From NCBI GenBank assembly GCA_018969715.1, contig JAGWXT010000008.1, positions 1 through 64,000 on the forward strand: DNA of 64,000 bases. The letters are read 5' to 3'. Below, piece by piece: positions 35,227 through 43,969 of the stretch. Numbering within the stretch: the first letter of the stretch is position 1; every line of letters begins with the position of its first letter. The notes under the pieces are model-generated. The model was not told the origin of the DNA. It was given only the letters and a program-made list of their open reading frames with translations, and searched no databases. Source of the stretch: Actinomycetales bacterium (GTDB taxonomy: Bacteria > Actinomycetota > Actinomycetes > S36-B12 > UBA5976). The translations under genes and the position numbers were made by a program.

Positions 35227-35958
35227 TTGTCACCGTCACCGCTCACGCCCCCGTGGGGGACCGGAATCGCCCTGTTCGCCGACGGGGCGGACCTGGACAG
35301 CATCCGTGCCCTTGCTGCCGATGATCGCGTCGGCGGCTTCACGACGAACCCGACATTGATGCGCAAGGCGGGGATCACCGACTACATCACCTTCGCCCAG
35401 CAGGCGGCTGCCATCGTTGCACCGCGCTCGCTCTCCTTGGAGGTGTTTGCCGATGACATCGCCAACATCATCCGGCAGGCGAGGATCATCCACACCTGGG
35501 GCGACAACGTCTACGTCAAGGTGCCGGTGACGACGACCGATGGCGCGCCCACAACCGATGCGATCCGGACGCTTGCGGCCGAGGGCGTGCGGCTGAACGT
35601 GACCGCCCTCACCACCCTCGAGCAGGTCGCGCGCGTCACCGATGAGCTGACCGGGTCGGTGGCGAGCATCGTGTCGGTGTTCGCCGGGCGAATCGCCGAC
35701 TCCGGCGTCGATCCCGTGCCGCTGATGTCCGCCGCGGCCGTGCTGACCAGCCAGCGCACTGGCTGTGACCTGCTGTGGGCAAGTTCCCGCGAGGTGCTCA
35801 ACATCGTGCAGGCGTGGCAGAGTGGCTGCCAGATCATCACCCTCACCGCCGACCTCTGGGCGAAGCTCGGGGGGGTCGGACGACCGCTGGCCGACATCTC
35901 CCTGGACACCGTCCAGATGTTCGCCCGCGATGCCGACCACGCCGGCTACCAGCTGTAG
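35227..35958 (+). CDS. transaldolase-family protein (MipB/TalC-like)
   Basis: A TIM-barrel aldolase of about 243 residues. GFTTNPTLMRKAG is the transaldolase signature 1; the Schiff-base lysine lies in VYVKVPVTTTDG. Short length resembles fructose-6-phosphate-aldolase or TalC forms. TTG 35227 has GAGG eight bases upstream; GTG 35218 is an alternative, and the ORF-track start at 34081 is in opposite-strand genes. It is coupled to the GT2 gene (TAGTG), so it probably supplies or reshapes a sugar phosphate for glycan synthesis. Confidence 0.75.
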   Translation: MSPSPLTPPWGTGIALFADGADLDSIRALAADDRVGGFTTNPTLMRKAGITDYITFAQQAAAIVAPRSLSLEVFADDIANIIRQARIIHTWGDNVYVKVPVTTTDGAPTTDAIRTLAAEGVRLNVTALTTLEQVARVTDELTGSVASIVSVFAGRIADSGVDPVPLMSAAAVLTSQRTGCDLLWASSREVLNIVQAWQSGCQIITLTADLWAKLGGVGRPLADISLDTVQMFARDADHAGYQL

Positions 35959-36947
35959 TGAGCTCGCTGGTCAGCATCGTCTCCCCCGTCTTCAACGAGG
36001 CCGACAGCATCCCGTTGTTCCTCGCAGCCGTTCGCGACGCCTTCCGCAGCATGTCCGTCGAGTCTGCGCCGGCGGTGAATCGACCGACCTCGCCAGTGGA
36101 CTACGAGATCATCCTCGTGGTCGACCCCTCGACCGATGGCACCGAGGAGGTCATCCGCGCCGCAGCCGAGGCCGACCCCCGGGTGCGGATGGTGCGCATG
36201 TCCCGTCGATTCGGCCAGCCGGCGTGCACCATCGCCGGGCTGGCCCACGCTCGCGGTGATGCGGCCATCGTCATCGACTCCGATCTGCAGGACCCGCCGG
36301 CGCTGATCCCGGAGATGATCCGGCGCTGGCAGGCAGGCGCCCCGCTGGTCCTGGCACAGCGCGCATCCCGCAGCGGGGAGCCGTGGCTCAAGCGAGTGGT
36401 GTCCGCCGGCGGCTATTCGTTTCTGAGCCGGTTCTCCGATGTTCCCATCCCGCCCGATACCGGGGACTTCCGGCTGATGGACAGGCGGGTGGTCGAACTG
36501 GTGCTCTCCTTCCCCGAGAGCAACGCCTTCCTGCGGGGAATCGTGGCCCTCGTGGGCTTCGACGGGGAGGTCGTCCACTTCGACCGGCCACCCCGCCCAC
36601 GGGGGCGGACGAAGTACAACCGCTACCTGGGCAGCCTCCGGATCGGCCTCAACGGAGTTGTCGGGTTCTCCACGGCCCTGCTCAATGTCAGCACCCTGCT
36701 CGGGATCCTCGCCGCCGGCAGCGCCTTCGTGGTCGGCGTGGGCTACGCCATCGCAACCGTGCTCGGCGCCCCATTTCCGGTCGGCAACCCGTCGATCGTG
36801 GTGCTGGTGCTTTTCATGGGCGGGCTCAACCTCATCGCCCTGGGCATACTCGGCCTCTACGTCGGGCGAATCTACGATGAATCCAAGCGGCGGCCTCGCT
36901 TCATCGTCCGGGAACTGGTCGGCTTCGAATCCGACCCCAGCAACTGA
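35958..36947 (+). CDS. membrane-anchored glycosyltransferase family 2 (GtrB/DPM-like)
   Basis: A 329-residue polyprenyl-phosphate glycosyltransferase. SIVSPVFNEADSIP opens the GT-A domain; IVIDSDLQDPP is the D-x-D region; two C-terminal transmembrane helices (about 235-260 and 270-300) follow, as in GtrB and ArnC. A 30-residue insertion after the first helix (SVESAPAVNRPTSPVD) is unusual. GTG 35958 overlaps the upstream TAG by one base. Confidence 0.85.
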   Translation: MSSLVSIVSPVFNEADSIPLFLAAVRDAFRSMSVESAPAVNRPTSPVDYEIILVVDPSTDGTEEVIRAAAEADPRVRMVRMSRRFGQPACTIAGLAHARGDAAIVIDSDLQDPPALIPEMIRRWQAGAPLVLAQRASRSGEPWLKRVVSAGGYSFLSRFSDVPIPPDTGDFRLMDRRVVELVLSFPESNAFLRGIVALVGFDGEVVHFDRPPRPRGRTKYNRYLGSLRIGLNGVVGFSTALLNVSTLLGILAAGSAFVVGVGYAIATVLGAPFPVGNPSIVVLVLFMGGLNLIALGILGLYVGRIYDESKRRPRFIVRELVGFESDPSN

Positions 36948-36958
36948 GCCAGCGCGTC

Positions 36959-37729
36959 ATGTACAACGGGCTGCGGGTCCTCGCGGTCGCACCCGCCTTC
37001 AACGAGGTGGGAAAGATCGAGCACGTGATCGCCCGCGTGCCGCGGGATATCGCCGATGATATCCTGATCGTCGACGATGGCTCCTCCGACGGCACACCTG
37101 ACATCGCGCGTTCGTGCGGCGCGCGCGTGGTAAGCCATGATCGGACGCGGGGTGTCGGAGCGGCAGTGCGCACTGCCCTCGACTGCGCGGTGGCCGAGGA
37201 CTTCGATGCCGTGGTCTTCCTCGCCGGCAATAACAAGGACTTCCCGGAGCACCTGCCGACCCTCCTGGCAGCGCTCCAGCGCCAGTCGGCCGACATCGTC
37301 CAGGGCTCGCGGTACCTCGACCCCTCCCGGGACTTCGGCCCGATGCCGGCCTACCGCCGCCTGGCAACGCGGCTGCATCCCGTGCTGTTTCGAATGGCGT
37401 CTGGACACCGGATGACCGACACGACGAATGGCTTCCGGGCTGTTCGGGTCAGCTCCTATGCCCTGCTCGCCGCGGACCTGGCCGCCCCGCGGTATGACCG
37501 CTACGGCTTCGAGCCCGCGCTCCTGTTTCGGGCACTGGCCCACGGCATGGTCGTCGTCGAAGTGCCGGCCCGCAAGGTGTACCCGGAACGTCACCTCGGG
37601 CAGACGAAGATGCGCCCCGTGCGCGACTGGTGGTCCATCCTCTGGCCGATCCTCGAGGGGGCTGCCCTGCGCCTGATGGGACGGTCCGCGGCCGCGGGGC
37701 GTCGGAGATCCCGGGCGGGGTCATCGTGA
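36959..37729 (+). CDS. glycosyltransferase family 2, dolichol-phosphate-mannose-synthase-like
   Basis: A 256-residue GT-A enzyme without membrane helices. RVLAVAPAFNEVGKIEHVI and ILIVDDGSSDGT are diagnostic; the metal site is VVFLAGNNKD, in which N-N-x-D replaces D-x-D. RHLGQTKMRPVRDWW matches the C-terminal arm of DPM-type enzymes. It follows the GtrB-like gene by 11 bp and overlaps the next dehydrogenase by four. Confidence 0.8.
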   Translation: MYNGLRVLAVAPAFNEVGKIEHVIARVPRDIADDILIVDDGSSDGTPDIARSCGARVVSHDRTRGVGAAVRTALDCAVAEDFDAVVFLAGNNKDFPEHLPTLLAALQRQSADIVQGSRYLDPSRDFGPMPAYRRLATRLHPVLFRMASGHRMTDTTNGFRAVRVSSYALLAADLAAPRYDRYGFEPALLFRALAHGMVVVEVPARKVYPERHLGQTKMRPVRDWWSILWPILEGAALRLMGRSAAAGRRRSRAGSS

Positions 37730-38775
37730 CGCGAGCGACCCCGGTCGGCGTTGCCGTTGTCGGCGGTGGCCGTTGGGGGCCGAACCTCATGCGCAACATT
37801 GCGCAGATCCCGCAGGCCCGTCTGCTCATGATCGCCGAACCCGATCCAAGGGCAGCCGATGCCTGTGCTCGCCGGTTCCCGCATGCCCGCGTCGTGCCAT
37901 CGCTGGCCGACGTGCTGTCCAATGACGCCATCGAGGCGGTCGTCCTCGCGACGCCCACGATCACCCACGCGCCGCTGCTTCGGGAATGCCTGATCGCTAA
38001 CCGGCATGTCCTCGTGGAGAAGCCGCTTGCCGACAGCCTGCCCGCAGCACGCGAGGTCGCCGCCCTCGCCGCCGAGCGCAGGCTGGTGGCGATGGTCGGT
38101 CACACCTTCCTGTACAACGCGAGCATCCGCTTCGTCGCCGAGTACCTGACCGCCGGTGGGGTGGGGGACATCCAGTACCTGACGCTGACCCGAACCAACC
38201 TCGGTCCTATCCGCGTTGATGTCAATGCGGCATGGGACCTCTGCTCTCACGACATCGCGATTGCATCCTTCCTGCTCGGTGCGAGGGCGCATGCAGTGTC
38301 GGCGATCGGCGCCTCCTGGCTCAACCCCTCCGTCGAGGATGTGTGCTTCGCCAGCCTGCAGTTTCCCGACGGGATCCTCGCCCATGTGCACGGCTCCTGG
38401 TTGAGCCCCAAGAAGGTTCGCGAGACGGTCGTCGTGGGAAGCAAGGGAATGGTGATCGTTGACGACCTCGATCCGGTGCAGCCTGTGAGCATCTTCGACA
38501 GCACGGTTGCCGACCGCGAGGCCAGTCCAGCCTGGCTTGCCAGTCAGGGACAGGTTCGCATCCGCGTCAATCCTGGATCCGCGCTCTCCCCGGTTCTCGA
38601 TCTGGTGGAGCCGCTGGCCGTCCAGTGCCAGCACTTCATCGATGCCATCGTCAAAGGAACGCCCGTGGCAACCGACTTCAGCTTCGGGCTGTCGGTGGTC
38701 GCCGCACTCGACGGAATCGACCGTTCCATGCGGGCGGGGGGAGCGACCATGACCGTGGACAGTGAGGCGCATTGA
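37726..38775 (+). CDS. Gfo/Idh/MocA oxidoreductase (second WlbA-like copy)
   Basis: A 349-residue dehydrogenase: GVAVVGGGRWGPNLMRNIAQIP, VEKPLADSL, MVGHTFLYN and AAWDLCSHDIAIASFLLG. The last block parallels SFAPHDI of the copy at 22068. GTG 37726 overlaps the upstream stop; the ORF-track start at 37630 is inside the GT2 gene. Its stop overlaps the TTG of the next transaminase, so this is a second dehydrogenase-transaminase module. Confidence 0.8.
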   Translation: MTRATPVGVAVVGGGRWGPNLMRNIAQIPQARLLMIAEPDPRAADACARRFPHARVVPSLADVLSNDAIEAVVLATPTITHAPLLRECLIANRHVLVEKPLADSLPAAREVAALAAERRLVAMVGHTFLYNASIRFVAEYLTAGGVGDIQYLTLTRTNLGPIRVDVNAAWDLCSHDIAIASFLLGARAHAVSAIGASWLNPSVEDVCFASLQFPDGILAHVHGSWLSPKKVRETVVVGSKGMVIVDDLDPVQPVSIFDSTVADREASPAWLASQGQVRIRVNPGSALSPVLDLVEPLAVQCQHFIDAIVKGTPVATDFSFGLSVVAALDGIDRSMRAGGATMTVDSEAH

Positions 38776-39896
38776 CCCAGCCCACCTCGCCCCCGCCCAT
38801 CCCGCTGGTCGACCTGCACTGGCAGTACGCGCAGGTCGCCGAGGCGGTGGCTGCCCGGTGGCAGCGCATCCTGAGCACGTGCGACTTCATCCTGGGTCAG
38901 GAGGTCGCCCAGTTCGAGGAGGCCTTCAGTGCCTTCACCGGTGTGCCCCACTGCGTGGCCGTTGCCAATGGCACCGATGCGCTGGAACTGCTGCTGCGAG
39001 CCCATCAGGTGGGAAGCAGCGACGAGGTCATCGTCCCCGCGAACTCCTTCATCGCCACCGCTCTCGCCGTGGAACGAACCGGTGCCACACTGCGGCTCGT
39101 TGACTGCACTGCTGACCAGCTGATCGATCCGGCCGCGGTGCGCGCTGCGATCGGCCCTCGGACGGTGGCCATCATCCCGGTCCATCTCTACGGCCAGCAC
39201 GCGGACATGGCGGCGCTGCGGGCACTGGCCGACCCCGCCGGACTGCTCCTGATCGAGGATGCAGCACAGGCACAGGGGGCACGCCAGGCGGGTCGCCACG
39301 CCGGTGCCGACGGCGGTGGCGCGGCGACCAGCTTCTACCCGGGCAAGAACCTCGGCGCCCTCGGCGATGCCGGTGCCGTGCTCACCGCGGATGCCGAGGT
39401 GGCGGAACGGATTCGGGGGCTGCGCAACTACGGCAGCGTCGAGAAGTACGTCCACCGGTCGCGGGGGTTCAACAGCCGCCTTGACACCATCCAAGCGGCG
39501 GTCCTGCTTGCGAAGCTCGAGCGGCTCACCGCCTGGAACAGCCGTCGCCATGCGCTGGCACACCGGTACCAGGCCGCTCTGGCCGACACCCCAGGGCTTA
39601 CCCTGCCCCGAACCCTCCCTGGAAATGACCACGTCTGGCACCTGTACGTCGTTCACGTCGAGCAGCGTGATCGAGTCCTGGATCGACTGCGGGCGGCTGG
39701 CGTGGGTGCCGGTATTCACTACCCCATTCCCATTCACCGTCAGGGGGCCTTCGATCACCTCGGGCTGCCCGATGGATCCTTCCCGAATGCGGAGTGGTCG
39801 GCCCAGCGATGCCTGTCGCTTCCGATCTATCCCGGCATGACCGAGGAGCAGCAGGATCGGGTGGTGGCAGCACTGGTCGCGGCACTCGTCACGTGA
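38772..39896 (+). CDS. DegT/DnrJ/EryC1 sugar aminotransferase (second copy)
   Basis: A 374-residue PLP enzyme. LLIEDAAQAQGA provides the Asp-Gln pair and SFYPGKNLGALGDAG the Schiff-base lysine. VWHLYVVHVEQRD and IHYPIPIHRQGAF are typical of keto-sugar transaminases. TTG 38772 overlaps the upstream stop (TTGA), giving tight coupling. No acetyltransferase follows this module. tRNA-Asn lies 9 bp downstream on the opposite strand. Confidence 0.85.
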   Translation: MTQPTSPPPIPLVDLHWQYAQVAEAVAARWQRILSTCDFILGQEVAQFEEAFSAFTGVPHCVAVANGTDALELLLRAHQVGSSDEVIVPANSFIATALAVERTGATLRLVDCTADQLIDPAAVRAAIGPRTVAIIPVHLYGQHADMAALRALADPAGLLLIEDAAQAQGARQAGRHAGADGGGAATSFYPGKNLGALGDAGAVLTADAEVAERIRGLRNYGSVEKYVHRSRGFNSRLDTIQAAVLLAKLERLTAWNSRRHALAHRYQAALADTPGLTLPRTLPGNDHVWHLYVVHVEQRDRVLDRLRAAGVGAGIHYPIPIHRQGAFDHLGLPDGSFPNAEWSAQRCLSLPIYPGMTEEQQDRVVAALVAALVT

Positions 39897-39905
39897 ACTA
39901 CCGGG

Positions 39906-39978
39906 CTCCCCCGACTGGACTTGAACCAGTAACCTGCCGATTAACAGTCGGACGCTCTGCCAATTGAGCTACGGGGGA
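39906..39978 (-). tRNA. tRNA-Asn (anticodon GTT)
   Basis: Cloverleaf on the minus strand: acceptor TCCCCCG/CGGGGGA, D arm GCTCAATTGGCAGAGC, anticodon stem TCCGA/TCGGC-type with loop CTGTTAA (GTT), and T arm ACTGGTTCAAGTCCAGT. Discriminator G; no encoded CCA. Confidence 0.92.
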
Positions 39979-40034
39979 TGGCGCTCTGAGGATACCGGCC
40001 GGCCCACCCAGCGCCCGCCACCTCACCCACCACC

Positions 40035-40071
40035 GGCCGGCTCACCCCCCGGCCGGCTCACCCCCCGGCCG
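40035..40071. repeat. 16-bp tandem repeat across the dnaG stop codon
   Basis: GGCCGGCTCACCCCCC occurs twice in full plus GGCCG. The dnaG stop (40058-40060) lies inside the second copy, and the first copy would offer the same TGA in another register. Confidence 0.8.
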
Positions 40072-41926
40072 CCTGCTGCCGCAGCCCGCGACGCGCTGCC
40101 TCACAGGCGAGCAGCTCGGCGAAGAGTTCCGGTGGGGCATCCTGCTGACGTTCCAGCCGCCCGCGCAGATCGCTGATCCGGTGATCGAGGTGCCGTTCCC
40201 CGAGCCGGGCGAAGACGGTGGTGACGTACCCGGCAGTGGCCTCGGCAAGCAGCGGCTCGACGGTGAGGGCGAGCACAACCTGACGCACCGCGTCATCGGG
40301 CGCCCGAGCGAGGACGGACTCCCGCCAGCCCCGCTCATCGTCCCCCGGCGGTTCCCCCGTGCCCAGCAGTTGCGCCACGGCCCGGGCCGAGCTGACGGCG
40401 AACGCCTCGATGTCGACCTGGTGCAGCGGCGACCATGCCAGCCGCGGATGCTGGAGGGCCAGGCGGAGGGCCTCCCGCTCAATGAGCCGACCTGCGCGAT
40501 CGGCTGCCGAAACCGACGTCTGTGCCTGCGAAGGGGTGGCAGCCCGTCGCGCGGCCGGTACCGGCTCGCCCCCAGCGACAGCGCCACGGGTCTGCTCCGG
40601 TCGGCGGGCCTGGTCGGCAATCTCGGCGCGAACCGCTGACTCGGGCACACCCAGCCAACCGGCCAGCAGCCGCGCGTACTCCGGCTGGAGGGCCCGATCC
40701 CGGATGCCGGCGACATGGGGTGCGGTGGCGCGCAGGGCCGCGACGCGTCCCTCGGCGGTGTCCAGGTCGTATTGCGCCAGAGCGGATCGGATGATGAACT
40801 CCACCAGCGGCACTCGGCCGGCCAGGAGGGCGCGCACCGCCCCATCACCCCGTGCGAGCCGCAGATCGCATGGATCCATGCCATCGGGCTGAAGGGCGAT
40901 GAAGGTGCTGGCGGCGAACTGCTGGTCCTGTTCGAAGGCCCGGACCGCCGCCCGCCGTCCGGCCTCGTCGCCATCGAAGGTGAAGATCACCTCTCCGCTC
41001 AGCCGATCCGCATCGGTGAGCAGGCGGCGCACGATTCGCGCATGCTCGGCACCGAAGGCCGTACCGCAAGTCGCCACCGCCGTCGGCACGCCCGCGAGGT
41101 GGCAGGCCATGACATCGGTGTACCCCTCGACAATGACGATCTGCCGTTGCCGAGCGATGGCCACCCGGGCCCGGTCCAGGCCGTAGAGCACGCGACTCTT
41201 CTGGTAGAGCGGGGTCTCCGGGCTGTTGAGGTACTTCGGTCCGGTGTCATCGTCGGCGAGCCGGCGGGCACCGAAGCCGATGGCCTGGCCATCGGCCTGC
41301 CGGATGGGCCAGATGAGCCGGCCCCGGAAGCGGTCGTACAGGCCTCGGGTCCCGGTGATGGCCAGTCCCGCACCGAGGATGTCGGCCTCGCTGACGCCAT
41401 GGCCCCGCAGGTGCGACAGCAGGCTGTCCCAGCCGGATGGCGCGAAGCCCAGTCCGAATTGCTCCCACGACTCCGGACCGAATCCGCGAGCGGTGAGGAA
41501 CTGCCGCGCCGGAGCGGCGGCAGCGGAGGTCAGCGCCTCGCTGAAGAATGCCGCTGACAGGCTGACGGCGCGCATGAGCCGCGTCCGCTGTCCCTGATCG
41601 GCCCCGCCGACGGCGCCGCCGCGCTCATAGCGGACGGTGATCCCGGCCCGCTGGGCCAGTCGCTCCACGGCCTCCGCGAAGGTGGAACTGTCGATGCGGC
41701 GCTGGAAGTCGAAGACATCGCCGCCCTCCCCACAGCCGAAGCAGTACCACAGCCCCTTGGTCGGGGTGACGGTGAAGGAGGGGCTGCGCTCATCATGGAA
41801 TGGGCACAGGCCGGTGAGGCTGTCCGGGCCCGCTCGACGCAAGGTGACGTGATCGCCCACGATCTGCTCGATGCGGGATCCCTCCCGGACCGCGGTGACA
41901 TCCTCCGCGCTGATCCGTCCGGCCAC
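40058..41926 (-). CDS. dnaG: DNA primase
   Basis: A 622-residue primase making RNA primers at the replication fork. The zinc domain CPFHDERSPSFTV...CFGCGEGGDVFDF is at residues 40-75; the TOPRIM core shows IVEGYTDVMACH and FTFDGDEAGRRAA. The C-terminal helicase-binding region follows a Pro/Ala linker near 430-470. GTG 41926 comes seven bases after TAGGCT and has no ribosome-binding site. Confidence 0.95.
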   Translation of the reverse strand: MAGRISAEDVTAVREGSRIEQIVGDHVTLRRAGPDSLTGLCPFHDERSPSFTVTPTKGLWYCFGCGEGGDVFDFQRRIDSSTFAEAVERLAQRAGITVRYERGGAVGGADQGQRTRLMRAVSLSAAFFSEALTSAAAAPARQFLTARGFGPESWEQFGLGFAPSGWDSLLSHLRGHGVSEADILGAGLAITGTRGLYDRFRGRLIWPIRQADGQAIGFGARRLADDDTGPKYLNSPETPLYQKSRVLYGLDRARVAIARQRQIVIVEGYTDVMACHLAGVPTAVATCGTAFGAEHARIVRRLLTDADRLSGEVIFTFDGDEAGRRAAVRAFEQDQQFAASTFIALQPDGMDPCDLRLARGDGAVRALLAGRVPLVEFIIRSALAQYDLDTAEGRVAALRATAPHVAGIRDRALQPEYARLLAGWLGVPESAVRAEIADQARRPEQTRGAVAGGEPVPAARRAATPSQAQTSVSAADRAGRLIEREALRLALQHPRLAWSPLHQVDIEAFAVSSARAVAQLLGTGEPPGDDERGWRESVLARAPDDAVRQVVLALTVEPLLAEATAGYVTTVFARLGERHLDHRISDLRGRLERQQDAPPELFAELLACEAARRGLRQQAAGG

Positions 41927-41933
41927 CCCGTCG

Positions 41934-41939
41934 AGCCTA
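41934..41939 (-). promoter_or_regulatory. predicted -10 element, leaderless dnaG
   Basis: TAGGCT, seven bases before GTG 41926. Confidence 0.5.
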
Positions 41940-41983
41940 GGCCCCGGGGCTGACCGCTCAGCCTGGGCGTCACCGAGCCGGGC

Positions 41984-43225
41984 TCAGGCCAGGCCGAGCG
42001 CAGCCGCCCGCTGCCAGGCAGAGGTGTCGGTGAGCTCCGCAACCTCATCGATGGCGATCCGCAGCAACTGCTCGGCACTGGCGCCGGCGCAGCGCTCCCG
42101 ATGGTGGGTGGACAAGTGCTCAGGCTGATCCCGGTAGTGCCCAACCAGGGCGATCAGGAGGTCCCGCTGCTCTCGATGACCCGCCGCCGCCCCCTCACGG
42201 TGCATCACGAAGACGTGGACGAGCGACTTGAGCACTGCGATCCGGCGTTGCACCTGGACGGGCACGATGACGTTCCCGCCGTAGCGCAGCAGGGGCAGGT
42301 CTCCGCCGGCGCGGGTGGCAGCGGCGACTGCGGTGGTGAACTCGCCGATGAGCTCGCTGGTGAGCGCCTTGAGCCCGACCAGTGCCGGCAGGGACCCATC
42401 GAAAGCAGCCGGCCACCGGGGCCCCGTCGTGATCTGCTCCAGCTCGGCCGCGAGGTCGGCCGCTTCACTGTCCGCCAGGTAGTGGGCCCGCGCGACGTCG
42501 ATGACCTGTTGGCGCTCCGGATCGGCGCGCACTGCGCGGCAGTCGAGGAAGCCAGCGTGGATCGCATCCTCCACATCGTGGACGGAGTAGGCGATGTCGT
42601 CGGCGATGTCCATGAGCTGCGCCTCGATGCACAGCCGTCGCCCAGGCGCTGGCTGGCGGCACCAGTCGAATACCGGCCGGTCCTCGTCGTAGACACCCCA
42701 CTTGCTGCGACCCGGCGCACGCGGCCACGGGTACTTCGTCACCGCATCGAGGCTGGCTCGGGTGAGGTTGAGGCCACCTGAGACGAGGGCGCCGTCGACG
42801 GTGGTGACGATCTTCGCCTCCAACCGCGTGAGCAGCCGCAGGGTCTGGGCATTGGCCTCGAAGCCCCCGATCGTCGACGCGGCCTCGGCGAGGGCGACCT
42901 CTCCGTTGTGCCCGAAGGGTGGGTGGCCGATGTCGTGGGCCAGGCATGCGGTCTCGACGAGGTCGGGGTCGGCACCGATGCGCCCGGCGAGCTCGCGGCC
43001 TATCTGCGCCACCTCAAGGGTGTGGGTCAGGCGCGTGCGGGGGAAGTCCCCCCAGCCGGCATGGACGACCTGGGTCTTGGCGGCGAGCCGGCGCAGGCCG
43101 GCCGAATGCAGGACTCGGGCTCGATCTCGGATGAAGGGCGGACGCGGTCGTTGCCCGGGTTCGGGCAGCGGCCGCGCGATGTCCTCCGCGCGGTACCCGG
43201 CAGGCCCACCGCTCTGCGCACTCAC
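41984..43225 (-). CDS. dgt: dGTP triphosphohydrolase-like HD-domain protein
   Basis: A 413-residue HD-domain phosphohydrolase that removes triphosphate from deoxynucleotides. RTRLTHTLEVAQIGREL and LAHDIGHPPFGHNGE are the H...HD metal motifs, and DIADDIAYSVHDVEDA supplies the distal Asp. Length is usual for the actinobacterial Dgt-like group next to dnaG. GTG 43225 overlaps the upstream YdcF-like stop by four bases. Confidence 0.88.
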   Translation of the reverse strand: MSAQSGGPAGYRAEDIARPLPEPGQRPRPPFIRDRARVLHSAGLRRLAAKTQVVHAGWGDFPRTRLTHTLEVAQIGRELAGRIGADPDLVETACLAHDIGHPPFGHNGEVALAEAASTIGGFEANAQTLRLLTRLEAKIVTTVDGALVSGGLNLTRASLDAVTKYPWPRAPGRSKWGVYDEDRPVFDWCRQPAPGRRLCIEAQLMDIADDIAYSVHDVEDAIHAGFLDCRAVRADPERQQVIDVARAHYLADSEAADLAAELEQITTGPRWPAAFDGSLPALVGLKALTSELIGEFTTAVAAATRAGGDLPLLRYGGNVIVPVQVQRRIAVLKSLVHVFVMHREGAAAGHREQRDLLIALVGHYRDQPEHLSTHHRERCAGASAEQLLRIAIDEVAELTDTSAWQRAAALGLA

Positions 43226-43854
43226 CTGCTCAGCCCACCCGGCTCCGCAGCGGGGCGAGGGGAGCCCGCCCGGCCGACCAGGTACTCCATGACCGCAAGC
43301 GTCTCCCGCCCGAGGAAGTAGGCACCCGGCAGGCTGCCCGAGACATCGCGACTCGGTGAGCTGCGGACGGCCAGGCCTGCGGCCTGCGCGAGCAGCCGGC
43401 TGCGGAACTGGTGCAGTGGATCGGTGACGATCGTCACGGTCTGCCAGCCATGGCGCTCGGCGGCCACCGCAAAGGCTCGCATGCTCGTCGCAGTGTCCCG
43501 GCCACGCGGGATGCGGATGACCGCCGAGGCGGGAATGCCGTGATCGACGAGCCAGCCGGCTGCCGCTGCGGCCTCGGTGAACCGGTCCGCTGGCTGGCGA
43601 CCCCCAACGGTGGCCACCTGCGGGGCGACACCGGCCCGGTGCAACTGGGCGGCATGGCGGGCCCGGGCGGTGAGCACCGGCCCGGGCCGGCCGTCGTACT
43701 GGGCGGCGCCGAGCACGAGGATCACGTCACTGGGTTGCCGATCGTCGATCCGGGTGTCCATGAGGATGCGCAGGGCGATCACCGCGGGGATCGCGAGGCT
43801 GGCCAGCAGCACGATGATGACGAGGACCGCCACCGCCCGGCGTGAGCGACGCAC
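43222..43854 (-). CDS. YdcF/SanA-family (DUF218) membrane-anchored protein
   Basis: A 210-residue protein with one N-terminal membrane helix (about 7-30) and a DUF218 Rossmann-like domain facing outside. Motifs are VILVLGAAQYDGRPGPVL, SxxT-type GRDTATSMR and TIVTDPLHQFRS. GTG 43854 lies six bases after GACAAT and places the helix at the N-terminus; the ORF-track start at 44001 adds 49 residues that overlap the divergent GT2 promoter. Function unknown; SanA relatives affect envelope permeability. Confidence 0.75.
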   Translation of the reverse strand: MRRSRRAVAVLVIIVLLASLAIPAVIALRILMDTRIDDRQPSDVILVLGAAQYDGRPGPVLTARARHAAQLHRAGVAPQVATVGGRQPADRFTEAAAAAGWLVDHGIPASAVIRIPRGRDTATSMRAFAVAAERHGWQTVTIVTDPLHQFRSRLLAQAAGLAVRSSPSRDVSGSLPGAYFLGRETLAVMEYLVGRAGSPRPAAEPGGLSR

Positions 43855-43860
43855 CCCCTG

Positions 43861-43866
43861 ATTGTC
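43861..43866 (-). promoter_or_regulatory. predicted -10 element, leaderless ydcF-like gene
   Basis: GACAAT, six bases before GTG 43854; the same hexamer and spacing occur at recO. Confidence 0.5.
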
Positions 43867-43969
43867 GCTCACCCCGGATGCCGCAATCGGCGGCGGAGCC
43901 GGCGCACGGGGGCACGCTGACACTGGAAGACTGAGGCGGGCAGGACGTGACCGGACAAGGGGGGCGAGG

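Noticed and set aside
34081-35958. 625-residue + strand ORF
   Set aside because: The first 380 residues are antisense to the SIS and epimerase genes or lie in the repeat spacer; only the transaldolase-like end is coding.
38544-39758. 404-residue minus-strand ORF
   Set aside because: Antisense to the dehydrogenase and DegT genes, with no recognisable domain.
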